Positions 49,701 through 60,943 of a DNA stretch of 64,000 bases are shown here, piece after piece. The notes below the pieces were generated by a model, which was not told the DNA's origin, did not search any database, and was given only the letters and a program-made list of their open reading frames with translations. The stretch lies in contig NW_024468518.1 in the NCBI RefSeq assembly GCF_001632365.1, positions 411,576-475,575 on the forward strand. Direction: 5' to 3'. This DNA is from Laetiporus sulphureus 93-53. Taxonomy: Eukaryota > Basidiomycota > Agaricomycetes > Polyporales > Laetiporaceae. The position numbers were made by a program, and so were the translations under genes. Each line of letters starts with the position of its first letter. Within the stretch, counting starts at the first letter, position 1.

Positions 49701-50914
49701 CCGAGACGAAAGAGGATTTCATTCGCCTTGTCGAAGTCTGTAGGCACATGATCAGCGGGGGCCGCCCACGTGAGCTATCAGGGAAACGCACCCTTGTCCA
49801 TTTTGAGGACAGAAGCGAAGGCTTCCTCCGCATGGTCCAACGAGCCATATCTGTCATACAGGATGCCGATGCCATACCACAACTTCGGGTCCTCCTGGCA
49901 GACACGCGCTTTTTCAGGGACTGCCCCTGAAGCGGATAAGGAGGTAATCTAGACACACCTTAGGATTCGGCAGCAAATACAAGGCCTGTTGGTAGGCCGC
50001 ATAAGCCTTCTGGAGGTCATCCTGCATCAAGTAGCAGTGTCCTTCGCCACGCGTGAGCCGCCTGTCCTGCAAATTGGTAACTCGCTTAACTTACCTAGAG
50101 CACTCCATACTTCACCATTGTCTTGCTGCATGCTGATAACACGTTGAAAATAATCCACAGCCTAAATGACACAATAACCGCATTAGTCGATCATTCAGAG
50201 ATCTGCACAAAATGACGTAAAGAAAACGCGGTGCAGAAAGGCCATATTTGGAAGGGCCTATCGCTGAGTCTATCTCGACAAGGGAACGGCATTGGCCGGA
50301 TGCGTGAGAAACGGAAACTGACCTTCGGGTAATTCTCTTTGATCCGAGCAATACCAGCGACTTGGGTGAGGCCAGGAAGCGACATCGGATTGTGACGCAG
50401 TGCATTCTCGTACGCGGATAGGGCGTGCTCCAGGTTTCCCATCTGTTCGGCGACTCGGCCTGCAAGGGGATTGATCGATAATGAGCTCGTGAATCTGATT
50501 GGCACCGCCGCCAACCGGAGAGCGCATACCTATCAATAACCACGTCTGCTCATTTGCCTGAGCCAGCTTCTGGATCGAAGACGACGGAGCGCTGACTCCG
50601 TTGGAGACTGTGCTTGCCATGGCCGGCGGAGACAGCTGGGCGACGGCCGGTGGGTGATTAGGCGGACCGGGCAGAGGACCCGGCGGAGTTGGCACGCCAT
50701 TGCCATTGATGTGCGGGGCATGGGTGAGGGGATGCGGCGGCGGAGGCGGAAGGGAGTGGGAGTGATGGACGGGGTGGGCGTCGAGCATGCGCACGTCGCG
50801 CTCGGTCTGGCGGGGGGTGTGTCGGAGAGACATGGGGACCGACGAGGACGGCAGCGACGAGGGCACTGCGACCAACGATGAATGGGGAGGGGGCGTGAGG
50901 GGCAGATATCGCAC
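46775..50914 (-). CDS. Cyc8/Ssn6 TPR transcriptional corepressor
   Basis: The N-terminal part is rich in Pro and His. A series of tetratricopeptide repeats follows, one per short exon or so: GRVAEQMGNLEHALSAYENA, LRHNPMSLPGLTQVAGIAR, AVDYFQRVISMQQDNGEVW, GHCYLMQDDLQKAYAAYQQA, DPKLWYGIGILYDRYGSLDH, FRLGIIYKQQGKYAESLECF, VLQQLGWLYHQDG, WYLLGRAYMAGQKYNKAYE, WCSIGVLYFQINQYRDALDA and VWFDLGSLYESCNNQISDAI. The large last exon (from about 49300) encodes a long Pro/Ser/Arg-rich tail with KERKRRAPAKRVKEE. Cyc8 works with Tup1 as a corepressor recruited by DNA-binding proteins. The start is 50914 or the in-frame ATG at 50833, which begins MSLRHTPRQTERD; the TATATAT run upstream fits either. Confidence 0.94.
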
Positions 50915-50961
50915 GTGCGGGGGGGTGAAAGCAAAAGGAGAACCGGGCGCGGGGGAGGCGG

Positions 50962-50968
50962 TATATAT
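50962..50968 (-). promoter_or_regulatory. TATA-like element upstream of Cyc8 gene
   Basis: TATATAT in a GC-rich setting (GGCGGTATATATGCGGG on the plus strand), about 50 bp before the ATG at 50914 and 130 bp before that at 50833. The second distance leaves room for a leader. Confidence 0.4.
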
Positions 50969-53733
50969 GCGGGAAAGGAGAGATCAGGGCGAATGGCAGC
51001 GATCAGAGATCGAAGGCGCTACGAGGAGATCTGGGCGACTGGCAGAGTGTAGCCGTGCGCGTCGCCGTGCATTCACGGAAGCTCGCGACCGCCTCGTGCC
51101 TGTTTTCTGTTTTCGAGTAAGCGCCGTCCTTGCCCTTGGGGCCACTCGGCGACTTTCTTATCGAGATCCAGATCCAGATCGTGGCCCGGCCCCTCGTCAC
51201 CGCGTCCCCATATCCGGTCGACACCTCCTCTCGCACAGCAGCAGCCTGCTTCTGTCATCGCGAGGTGACAGACAGCGCCAGAGCCGACCGTGCATCGCCT
51301 GGCGTGCGCTCTTCGCGAGGACGTGCACACCCGCTCCCTCGCCGCCAGCATCCGTCTCATGTGATTCGCCAAACTCCGATAGGCATCCGGTATAGCCACC
51401 GGCGGCCAGGATCATCCACTTGGCGGATCGCCACAAGCCCCGTCCATTTGTCGCCGCAACCAATTTTCGCATAGCTTCTTCTGGCCAGCACAATTCGCAA
51501 AACTCGTTCAGGATCCGCCGCACCTGCCGTCGGTTCTTGAAGGAGCTCATCGCCGCGGCGCAGCGAGCCAATCATGTTCGCTCGCCGCACGTCAATGCGC
51601 CATCAATTGCTGTTCACGTGCAGCCGCAATTGTATCAGTTCGATTGCTGTTCGCTGAGCGCCTGTTCCGGACGCCTCCTACGCCGCAGCATCCCAGGCTC
51701 CGGAATTGATGATCGTGACGAGCCGCTCCCCCAGACCAAATCCGGCTACTACGGGCCGTCGCGATAGAACGCCCCGATTCCATCTTCGATCGATATGCGG
51801 AAAATTACGACCCTGGTAACGCTGAGGTCATCTGGGCCATCAGCCCAGGCTGATGTTGCACACGGCTCGGCGACGGGGCCGCCCAAATAACATTTCAACC
51901 CAAGTTAGCCATACCTGGCACCGCACCCGCGTGCCGGCGTGTGCCTGGGGCTGGTGTGATCGTCTTCGCGCGCAGGCGCGTCCATTCAGTCACACCATTC
52001 AGTCTGACGCATGCAGGATTCGCCGCGATGGCTCACAGGTGTGCTTCTGAAGGTGAGAAGACCTGCCAGGAAAGGCGCTGCTGTGCACGGGGACTGCGAA
52101 CAGCATGAGGGTTCTTCCTAATTTTCCTGCGAATTTTATCAAGTGCTTACGACAGCAGATGACATGAGCGAGTACAAGTATATATCCAGCCGCCATGCCC
52201 GGGAAGCGAAGGCCACCAGGCCGTGTACATCTCAGATACACGAGCGGATCGGGAACTAGGCCGTAGCGGGGGGACCATGGTCATATCGCTCGCACATCAC
52301 TCGTGTGCATGAGCGTGGGTCCTGCGGTTTAAACAGGCTCTGTATTCACATTGCCGATTGCGGCCGCCTCACTGCAGCGTTAAGGCTGCCGGCCAGCAGG
52401 ACAAGTGCCCAATTCACTTTTGTCGAGAAGCGAAGCAGCCGGCGTCAGAAGTTTGAGCACAGGACACAGCCGCGCTCATCCCCCAGGGTCTGAATCGGTA
52501 TCGAGATATCTGATGAATTCAAGTCATTCCTGCGTAAATGACACGCCTGTCTACGGAGCGGCTCATTGCGCGACCCTGGCGCTCCCTGACGCTCCGGGTG
52601 ACCGCCAGATTCATTCACGCCTGGCACAGACGCGGATGGCGTGTTCAAATTCGACGGCCAGCCGACGTCGCCATCCTTGCGACGCTCCAGCGCGCAAACA
52701 GCGGCCGATACAGCGGATCGAGTCAAACTCAGCATAGACCGTTCTCTCCCGCGCGCAATTTGACGGAGAAGCTTGCTCATCTCGGCCTTGGAAGACGGTG
52801 ATCACGAACCTGCCGTCAATGGGCATGCAGAGATAGACGGGCGCTCGCTCATTCGTCCTTGAGAGTTACCAGGAAACGGCGCCTCATGCACCGGGCAGGT
52901 GAAGTGGTCCAGATTGAGTGCGGATGCGGGCGACTTCTCGCGAAGCGCTTCATATGAGACAGACTAGAATGGAGCGGAGAATGATAAAGGCTGGGAGTAT
53001 CCCAGCCGTCGTGCTGGATACTTGATCAGATCGTCGTCGCGAGCGGCGGTTTGAATCTGCACGGACGATCAGAAGGCTTCATAAGCGGCCAGCAGGGCAC
53101 GCGCATGCGCCGCAGAAGCGATAGATATATCTATCAGAGCTTGCTTGTCAGGGAACCGCACCTCGGACAGTTGCTCTGGCTGCCGCCCTGCTGGGGTCAT
53201 ACATATCAAATACCTTGATCATAGCCGGTGTAGTGCGGAACGATGATGAAATTGCACGATCGTCAGCAGGTACACACGCGCTATGTATACATGATGCAGC
53301 GCCTTTTTGAACAATGATCCTGATGCCTGCTGCGAGATGGGACGATAATACGTGTTTATCATATGACTCGAGATTGAGTTATCGTTGTGGCGCGGCGCCA
53401 GATGGACGCGTAGATGGACGCTAGCCTCCTTCCGACAGACTGCCATTGGGAGCTGCTCCGCCTAGCGCGTTGCAGCCGTCGGCAGCGTACCGTTAAGTAG
53501 CGTTTCATCACAATGTGTCGCCCTTGCTCGGAAGCTTAAGGCGAGATGTTTCTAAGCCGGGCCAGCGCGTGCGCGCGGGCGGGTGTCGAACAGGTTCCAC
53601 CTGATTCGGATGTGACACCGGCCACGTTGCCTGTGACAGTTTGCTCGCCGTTCGAGCCCGCCGCGTGTACAGCGTTTACTCACACTCGTTGCACCACACC
53701 ATTAGTGCTATCAACTGCGGCAGTGGCGACACG
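50969..53733. other. Long divergent intergenic region, Cyc8 and SERF genes
   Basis: About 2.8 kb separates the two divergent starts. Open frames on both strands (up to 202 codons at 50787-51395) overlap the GC-rich Cyc8 leader or lack any domain. No RNA gene or mobile-element motif was recognised. A long regulatory region for the global corepressor is a plausible but unsupported reading. Confidence 0.45.
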
Positions 53734-54140
53734 ATGACTCGTAAGTTATGCGGCCTTGCTCTAGACGACCCTAGGCTCTGTCGATTCACTGAAGATCTGT
53801 GTGGCTCGTGATGCTCGCTACACCTGCAGGAGGCAACCAGCGGGAGACGGATCGCCAGAAGGCGCAGAAGAAGTTGGCGCAAAAGAACAAAGTCAAGGAG
53901 AGCGCCGCGTCACTTCAGCAAAGGCGAGAGAAGTGAGTGCTATTGATTGTCATGGCAAACTATCGCGTTCGTGCCGCTGACACGACGTTTTCCTTCGCAG
54001 GGACGCTGAGATTCTCAGACAGAAACAGAAGGTGCGCAGCGCACGTCATATTATGACATTTGTTTTTCTTTCTCTGACACACTAAGCAGAAGAAGGAAGA
54101 GGAGAAAGCGGCTACTGCTGGCGGCGATGCGAAGAAATAA
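53734..54140 (+). CDS. SERF (4F5) family small EDRK-rich protein
   Basis: Four exons, 53734-53740, 53830-53932, 54001-54031 and 54090-54140, encode only 63 residues. The first exon contributes seven coding bases (MT and one base of Arg). The N-terminus MTRGNQRETDRQKAQKK is the family hallmark, followed by LAQKNKVKESAASLQQRRE and an Arg/Lys/Glu/Gln-rich tail KKKEEEKAATAGGDAKK. SERF/MOAG-4 proteins are small, disordered and highly charged; in animals and yeast they speed the first steps of amyloid aggregation and bind nucleic acid. The gene is smaller than usual gene-calling cut-offs and each exon is too short to stand out alone. All three splice sites are GT-AG, and the frame is exact. Confidence 0.93.
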
Positions 54141-57100
54141 CATCAATGCTGGGAGGGTTCCCATCGTTCACAATAGAGGGACCGGCGCCACCGGGGACGT
54201 CGACGTTGGTCTTGGACGTGCGGGCAGTTTAGTGCGCTTTGTGATTTGCTTTGAGCCAGTGTTACATGTATCGATCTTTCGTACCCTTCAGTGCCGGATC
54301 TGCTAGTCCATTTAAGTATGATGTTCAAAAGGGTCCTGAATGTGCTTGGCAGGAATGCAGGTGTCGTTTGAGTTGTTTATGCGGTTCTGGACGGGCGTTC
54401 ATTGAACAATGCCATGGGCGTAGCGAGAACGGACGTGTCAGGTGTATGAGGGTGCGTGACGTGCAGATGCGAAGAGATCTTACTGCGTGGATTCCATGCT
54501 GAATGGGGCTGCGAATCGCCGGGATTCCATGGAGACGAAGTTGAGCTTTCTTATGGGTTCTAATCGAACGTCACGCAAACAAGCAGATCGTTGGCCACAA
54601 ACAACGAGAGTCAAAGCGCACGCTATCGGCGGGGTACAGACGAGATCCCCGGCTGCAGCATCCGAGATCTCAACGCGCTACGAGGAAAGGGTGAGTTTTC
54701 AGCCAATAAGGAGACCGAGTTCCGTTATGAACGTCTCCAGGTAACGTCACTAAAGCCCCTCTTCCGTGTCAACGGCGCGCCCAGCAGTTAGCGTGCGTGC
54801 CTATCTGCGCAACTGCAGCCGATGGCTGCAGCACACATGGAGGGGAGATCCAGTCGAACAGAAGTCCCGGAGCAGCAGGATGGGCCCACAGCAAGGGTTC
54901 TGCGAGCCGCAGAAAGACGTCCCGCGAATAGCAATGGCGCGCCAGGCGTGTGGGATGCTTCTACAGCTCCATATATATTGCATCGCTTCGTTGCATGAGG
55001 TGCGCTAAATGGTATTAATGCGGCGGGCAGGAGCCAGCAACCCGCTGTGGTGCGTCTCGGAAGGATGGTGCTCACCCCGGACAAGCCCTTCCCATGCGCG
55101 GCAGAAGCGTCGAGCGTTAGGGGTGCCCCGAACTCAGATCGGACACAATCATCTCGATGGGAAGTGAATTCTCCGTCTAGACCCTCAGAAGAACATCTGT
55201 GAGTGATTTGATCACTGATCACTGAGCTGTGCTCACCATGGCTCAAATGAGACGTTCTCCGCGCTCACGCCTTATCGGACGCAGATCGAAGCGCCCGCAC
55301 GTGCGTCGACGGACGTCAAACTGCCTGCGAGGATCAGCGAGCTCAAGTTGAAGCGTACAGAACTTCGAAGCAGCTCTGCCGCCGCTACTCTCCGAGATCA
55401 GCAGCTCGAGCTTTTGTGGCTGCGCCCTAATTTGCCGGCTGCTCAAAACAGGAATACCTTCCGGATACGAGAGCCATGAGGCCTGGAACCGAGGCACCCC
55501 CAAACAATGTGCCCGGGAACGCATCCATGGTGATCCGCGGCATGGTAAAGAATCCCTCGATGCATGGGGCAGGAAGCAGACGTGAAATGGACAGCTCACG
55601 CGAGCGCAGCACGACATGCGGAAGCCTTGGCGATGTCGCTGTTCGATGACATCTGGTGAACGTGTTGTCCATCGTGACAGTTGGGATGAAGGTTGCAGTT
55701 GCTGATTGAGTCAATGCGCGATCATGCGATGATCGCGATGAGATGCGGCGATTGTTGAATTGCAGGGATGAAGAGATAGTCAGCCATCCGCCCGGGGCAT
55801 CCGAGCCTTTGCATGCCACTTCCATATGCGAATAGGCTGTCACCCATTCTCGTGTGAACCGTGCATCTTGCGGAAGCATCCCGAGATAACGACGGCCTTT
55901 GTCATTCAGATACAATGCCGCCAGAAATTAGAGCCTGGAAGAAGCATTTAATTTGCGACGGGTGCCATTCTCCGAAGACTAGCCGTGCTCGTCATTGACA
56001 CCAATATCGATGAGGCTAGGTCTGATGGGCACTTTATAGTGATACTTGCCTTCAGTCACATAGCTCTGCAGTTCACAGCCTCTAGATGTGTTATGAGCGT
56101 TGTCTGAATGTGATGTGATGGACGACGGCATCCATCACTCCTAGATATCGCGACTTTTGCCTGACATGTGTTCGCAATTACGGGTGAGATATCACGGACG
56201 CCGACAGCGACGTTGACGCATGTCGCTTCTAGAGAGCTGTGGCCGGGTGAGCTCGGCGAGCTGATAGGCGTCGGAGTAGTGGAAGCTAGCTCATCAGCGG
56301 CGTCTGGTTGTAACTGCCTCCGGACAAGGAGACCAGCTGGTGAGCACGCCTGTCCGCTTCGCTTCGCATGCGATCCCCGGAGAGAGAGCGTTTCGCGGAG
56401 GACCGAAGACCGACTGACCGGAGAAGAAGAGACGTCGTGCGGGGAGGCTAGTCCCTGGATCCAAGGAGTTGGCCATGTTCGTCACGAGAGGATACATAGC
56501 CCGGGAAAGCGGTACCAAATACGCCACACTTTGATTCGTTCCCATCAGGTACTATCACTGGCTAAGCTTAGGCGAGAACGCCGTCAGATGCAATTGTGCG
56601 GCGCACGACACATGTGTACATGTGCATGTGACGCAGCTTGATTTCTCAATTCACAACATGTGTTGTTCGCGACGGCGTGTTTGTAACCGGCTAGGCTGAT
56701 CAGATCAGAACCTTTATGGTGCAGCGGGAAAATCAACCTACTATATGGGAATCTGATTTGCCTTTCCGTTGCGGTCGCAGCTCAGAAACACTTTGTGAAC
56801 GGCGGTTGAGCGGCGAGGCAAACGGACCGTAGAAGAGGACCATGCACGCCACGAGGCCCACATACTATGTGAAATACCAGGAAGCTCGGTGGGCGAAGCG
56901 GACATAACTGACTGGGAGGCTAATGCATCGCTTCTTTCAGCCTACTATCGCTGCTGCACCGTCGGCGACTCGGTGCTTGTAACCCTCCATGGGCGTGACA
57001 GCCGGGCGCCGAAGACTCGACGGACTGCACGCCCGTGAGAACGCTTGATAATGGAGAGCTTAACGTATATATCACTTCTCCCTGGCTGGACGCTTCCGGC

Positions 57101-57915
57101 CTAGTAACGAACGAAGAAGCTGAGACAGCTGTTCGAGATGGCACTTATAAAAGCGCCACCATCATTGCCCACGGATGGCGTCTCGCGACCGAGATCGGAT
57201 ATCCATCGTAATACAGTCATAGCTCGGTCTGGGAGGCGCTGATTCACCGCTCCCATGTGCCCTCGAGGAACGGGGCCAGCCCTGCCTTTGAAGGCAAAAG
57301 ATACTCACCGCGTCAACGATGGAGTTAGATCCTCCGTCGAATTGTGCTGCGCATGATGGGCTCCCGCGGTGTCTTGATCAGGAAGCAGCCGTGCGATGCT
57401 CACTGGTCAAAAGGCGTGAGCCGAGCATTACTCGATTCCCGATCGCCCTTCGGTGACATGGAAGTCAATGCGCAGCGGTAGTCTTCGCCTACGGAGAAGC
57501 ATGTGCTCATGGTCAATGAGTTTGAATAAGAACTTGAGATCCGACCTTCCTTAGAATAGAAGCGTTGTATGAATCACGTTCACTATCTTGATGGTCTTTC
57601 CTCTTGAGAATATTGCCAATGACTCGGCTTAAACTGAACGCGCGAGGCTTAGTATTGAAATTCCCTGCCCCTGAAGAATATAAGAAGGATGAAAGGTCAG
57701 CTGCTCAAATTGCGGAAACAGAGGAGATTGTGGACCCTGAGCTGGTGTTCCTCGCGGTGGATGTCATTGGCTCTCGGGAACGTCACAGAGGGAGCACGCA
57801 ATCATGATTCTCAGAATCGTTGAAGGCGAAGCGATGCAGTACCAGCTTCTGAGTAACACGCAGCCAGGGATTGTTCATGAGCTCAAAAAGAACTCTGATA
57901 TTCATAGACGAAGCA
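54141..57915. other. Gene-poor tract between SERF and ClpP genes
   Basis: About 3.8 kb without a supported gene. The longest frames (55427-55915 minus, 162 codons; 56168-56641 plus, 157 codons) have no domain, skewed composition and no exon partners. A 67-codon plus-strand frame at 57604-57807 (LVLKFPAPEEYKKDERSAAQ) looks more protein-like but is isolated. No transposon motifs recognised. Confidence 0.45.
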
Positions 57916-59145
57916 TTAGATTGAACTATCAAGCTTAGGACGCTTCTCCAATACGCTGTCGACGATGCCAAAGTCGAGCGCTTCTTCAGCTATTAAAAAG
58001 CAAATTGAACCTATCAGAACCGACGCATTCGCTCTAACGTAAGGCTTGAGAATATACCCACCGGTCATGAACGTATCTCGTTCAAGGGCCTTCTCTGTGA
58101 CAGAAACGATCGGCTAAGCAAATGTATAGAAGGCTGACGAACTCATGCACGTACCGAAACGCTCCACGCCGTCTTCCACGCTCTCGCCGTCTTTACCACA
58201 GTGCCGTTGATAGACGTTGGTAAGCAAATTCCGAATACGGAGAATTTCCTTGGCATGGATCGCGATATCGGACGCCTGGCCAGAGGCGCCACCGGACGGC
58301 TCTGAGAACACAGAGGAATATAAGTCGCAGTCATGTCACGATTAAAGCACGGACAATCCGGTGAGTGCAGTGTAATGATGGTTCCATACGTACGGTGTAT
58401 CATGATTGTAGAGTAAGGAAGTGCGTGGCGTTTGCCTTTCTCGCCCGCTGCTAGGAGAAGCGACCCCATGGAGCAAGCCTGGCCGACACAGTACGTGTGT
58501 ATAGGCGACGAGACGTACTATCGGAGATAGCATTTACACCATTCAGCATGCAGACGTCTCATTGTTGAAGTGGAATAATCGTACCTGCATCTACATCTGC
58601 ATGAATCAGCGACAACTCGTCTCATCAGTCATGCGCCCTCGCTCACTGTGTCATATATCGCCAAGCCAGCTGTCACGCTCCCACCCGGAGAATTGATGTA
58701 GAGGTGAATAGGTTTTGAGGTTTCCTCGGCTTCAAGGAAGAGTAGTTGCGCGACAATCAAAGCGGAATCGGTATCCCTGATCTATAAATGGCGGAAATAA
58801 GACGTATCATTTGAAGTAACGATCAGCAAAGTCACGCTGTACTTACGGGCCCATAAAGCATGATTACTCTCTCCCGGAGCAACCGCGAGAAGATGTCATA
58901 GCTTCGTTCGCCTCTTCCCTAAAAAAGCGCATGAAGCGACCATGACCTATTCACAGATGTTTACGCACTGTCTGTTCAATAACGATTGGCACCAATGATG
59001 CACTTGATGGCGGTAATGAAGGCGGAGTTGACCAGTCTGCCGCAAGTGGATGAACATGGCGACGAAGGGTTACATTTCGCGTGAACCGTTTCGCCAACGT
59101 CAGAGACCGTGCGTGGGGTCGCAAGATCGTAGCTAGGCCAGACAT
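57916..59145 (-). CDS. Mitochondrial ClpP protease
   Basis: The protein opens with an Arg-rich, acid-poor sequence ([20 protein letters not shown]) typical of a mitochondrial presequence. It continues [40 protein letters not shown] and the oxyanion loop [18 protein letters not shown]. The catalytic Ser is in [14 protein letters not shown] and the catalytic His in [34 protein letters not shown] carries the Asp. It ends KRPKLDSSI, about 253 residues. ClpP forms a tetradecameric chamber in the matrix and degrades proteins delivered by ClpX. All triad residues are present, so it should be active. Between IYDT and YVSS lies a 6-nt microexon (58585-58590, ATGCAG, residues MQ) with its own GT-AG introns; without it the invariant TMQY motif cannot be made. 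The His motif is also built across an intron (CAC C / AG). Confidence 0.95.
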
Positions 59146-59478
59146 ATTTTCAGTTGGATCTGTGGGCTCACAGGGACGGCAGAGTCGTGTTCGTGGGCCA
59201 CTGCTGAAACTTCGGAAGCCAAAAGCGAGGCGGCTTGAAGGCGGCCGGAAATTGAAAGGCCACGTCCACGCTCACGTGACCCACGCGTTCATTGAACTGT
59301 GTTAGCGTTCGGGTTTGAAGTTGTGTTTATGAGTGGCTTTCAACTTCACTTTGGGTTGTGAGCTTTGATGGCGTCCTGGCTTCCAGAGGCACTTTCACGA
59401 TCCAGCCTTACTTTTGTCTCCAACAATTCCGACACCATGAGGCCTGCAGCACGAACCACGCGATCCAAGGAAACCCCC
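59146..59478. promoter_or_regulatory. Divergent promoter, ClpP and Brr6 genes
   Basis: About 330 bp between the two starts. A perfect palindrome TCACGTGA (core CACGTG) lies at 59272-59279, in the middle of the region. In fungi this core is bound by Cbf1- or USF-type bHLH proteins; its role here is inference. If the Brr6 start is the upstream ATG at 59437, the region is slightly shorter. Confidence 0.45.
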
Positions 59479-60943
59479 ATGGATTTCGAGTTCACCTCTC
59501 GACCGAGCAGCTTCACAAAGCCTGCGTGGGCCACAGGCGGTGAGGATCCCGGTACACCCCGAAAACGTGAGTGTTCTCAACTCTGGATGTATGTGGGATG
59601 TAGAGGACGACATTGCAACATGCCGAAAGACATGTAGAAGCCCGGAAGAAAATCGCACACTTGTCCTGGTTCTATGTAGGAGCTACAGCCTGAATTGCTA
59701 ACGATTTGGTAGGGACTTTGGAAGAAGCCAATCCGCCCTCTCCCGTATTTCCACCGTCCTCTTCTGCTACCCACTTCCCGACGTTCGTCGCCAATGCCAA
59801 CGTACCTTTCCTCTTTCAAGAGCCGATGCCTCATACTCCACATCCCCCTGCATGGCAACCTCCGCCGAACTTCTCGCCTGAGAAGGCATTTCCCCAACCG
59901 GAGCTAAAGGACGTCGACATGGTCGAAACCACTCCTCCGAAAGTGAGACTTTCATCCCCCGAGAGAGACCCGGACAAGAGCTTTGTAGGAGAACGAGTAG
60001 TCGCAACGGGCGCAATGAGACGTGTCTTTAAGTCGCGCCAGAAGGCGAAACAGCGAAGTCGTTTGGGTTTAGCGGACCGGAGTGGCGATGAAGATCTCAG
60101 CGAGGACGACGATGAGGAGCACGGTGGGATTAGAGCCGCACCATTCTCACAAACTACTTCGAATCACTACACGCTGAACATGCCTGGACCAGCCCATCCT
60201 CCGTCCAGTCTCCCTTACATCTTGCTGGGATACCTGCAATTCTTCTTCAACTTTTCTCTGATCCTCGTCTTCCTCTACCTGCTGGTTCAATTCATTCTCA
60301 CGGTGCAGCGCGACGTCGAACAACGTATATCGGAGTATTCCATGGGTTCGTCGGCCTCTATTCTATTTCAGGCACGCTGATCAAGCAGCTTCTATTTGCA
60401 GACATCGTGCAGGAGATTGCGCAATGCACACTGCAATACAAGACTAACAAGTGTGCCTCAAACTCCATTCCCGCAATGACACACCAATGTGCTGTTTGGG
60501 AAACATGCATGAGCCGCGACCCCTCGAAGGTCGGCCGGGCGAAGGTCGGTGCCGAGCTGATTGCAGAAGTAGTGAATGGCTTCGTCGAGCCGATTACCTG
60601 GAAGACCCTGGCACGTCTTTCACTTTCATTCTTGCTCCCAGCGGTGTTCATTGTGAGAAACGTCTTATAGATCTTCACGCTGAGTTCCTTGGCCTTCCTT
60701 ACCGTATTCATCAATGCTTTACTCTCACTATATCGGTCGAGAGTAGATCCTGCGGCACATATCCCTATCGCTCCCCACCACGCCACCCCCTCGTTTCCTT
60801 TGGCGCCGTACCCCCCTCCACATCAATACCTCTCCCCTCCGTCGGAATGGCCAAAACGGTGGCCCAAAACAGTGGATGAGGATGTCCGGATTCCGACACG
60901 TAGACGGCGGCTTGAAGGCCGATTGTCGGAGAACGTCAAGTGA
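59479..60943 (+). CDS. Brr6/Brl1-type nuclear envelope protein
   Basis: Four exons, 59479-59566, 59713-60345, 60402-60610 and 60671-60943, give 400 residues. After MDFEFTSRPSSF and a disordered, acidic stretch (DEDLSEDDDEEHGG), the conserved domain starts with a membrane segment (LPYILLGYLQFFFNFSLILV). It continues QRDVEQRISEYSM and the lumenal Cys region: IAQCTLQY, NKCASN and HQCAVWETCMSRDP, four cysteines that form two disulphides in this family. EVVNGFVEPITWKTL leads into a second membrane segment (IFTLSSLAFLTVFINALLSL). The tail ends RRLEGRLSENVK. Brr6 acts in the nuclear envelope in membrane fusion during nuclear-pore assembly and in lipid balance. The last intron (60611-60670) is GC-AG; no GT donor of sensible length restores WKTLIFTL. 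Two upstream in-frame ATGs (59437, 59365) would lengthen the N-terminus. Confidence 0.93.

Noticed and set aside
55427..55915. 162-codon minus-strand frame
   Set aside because: No domain, odd composition and no exon partners in a gene-poor tract.
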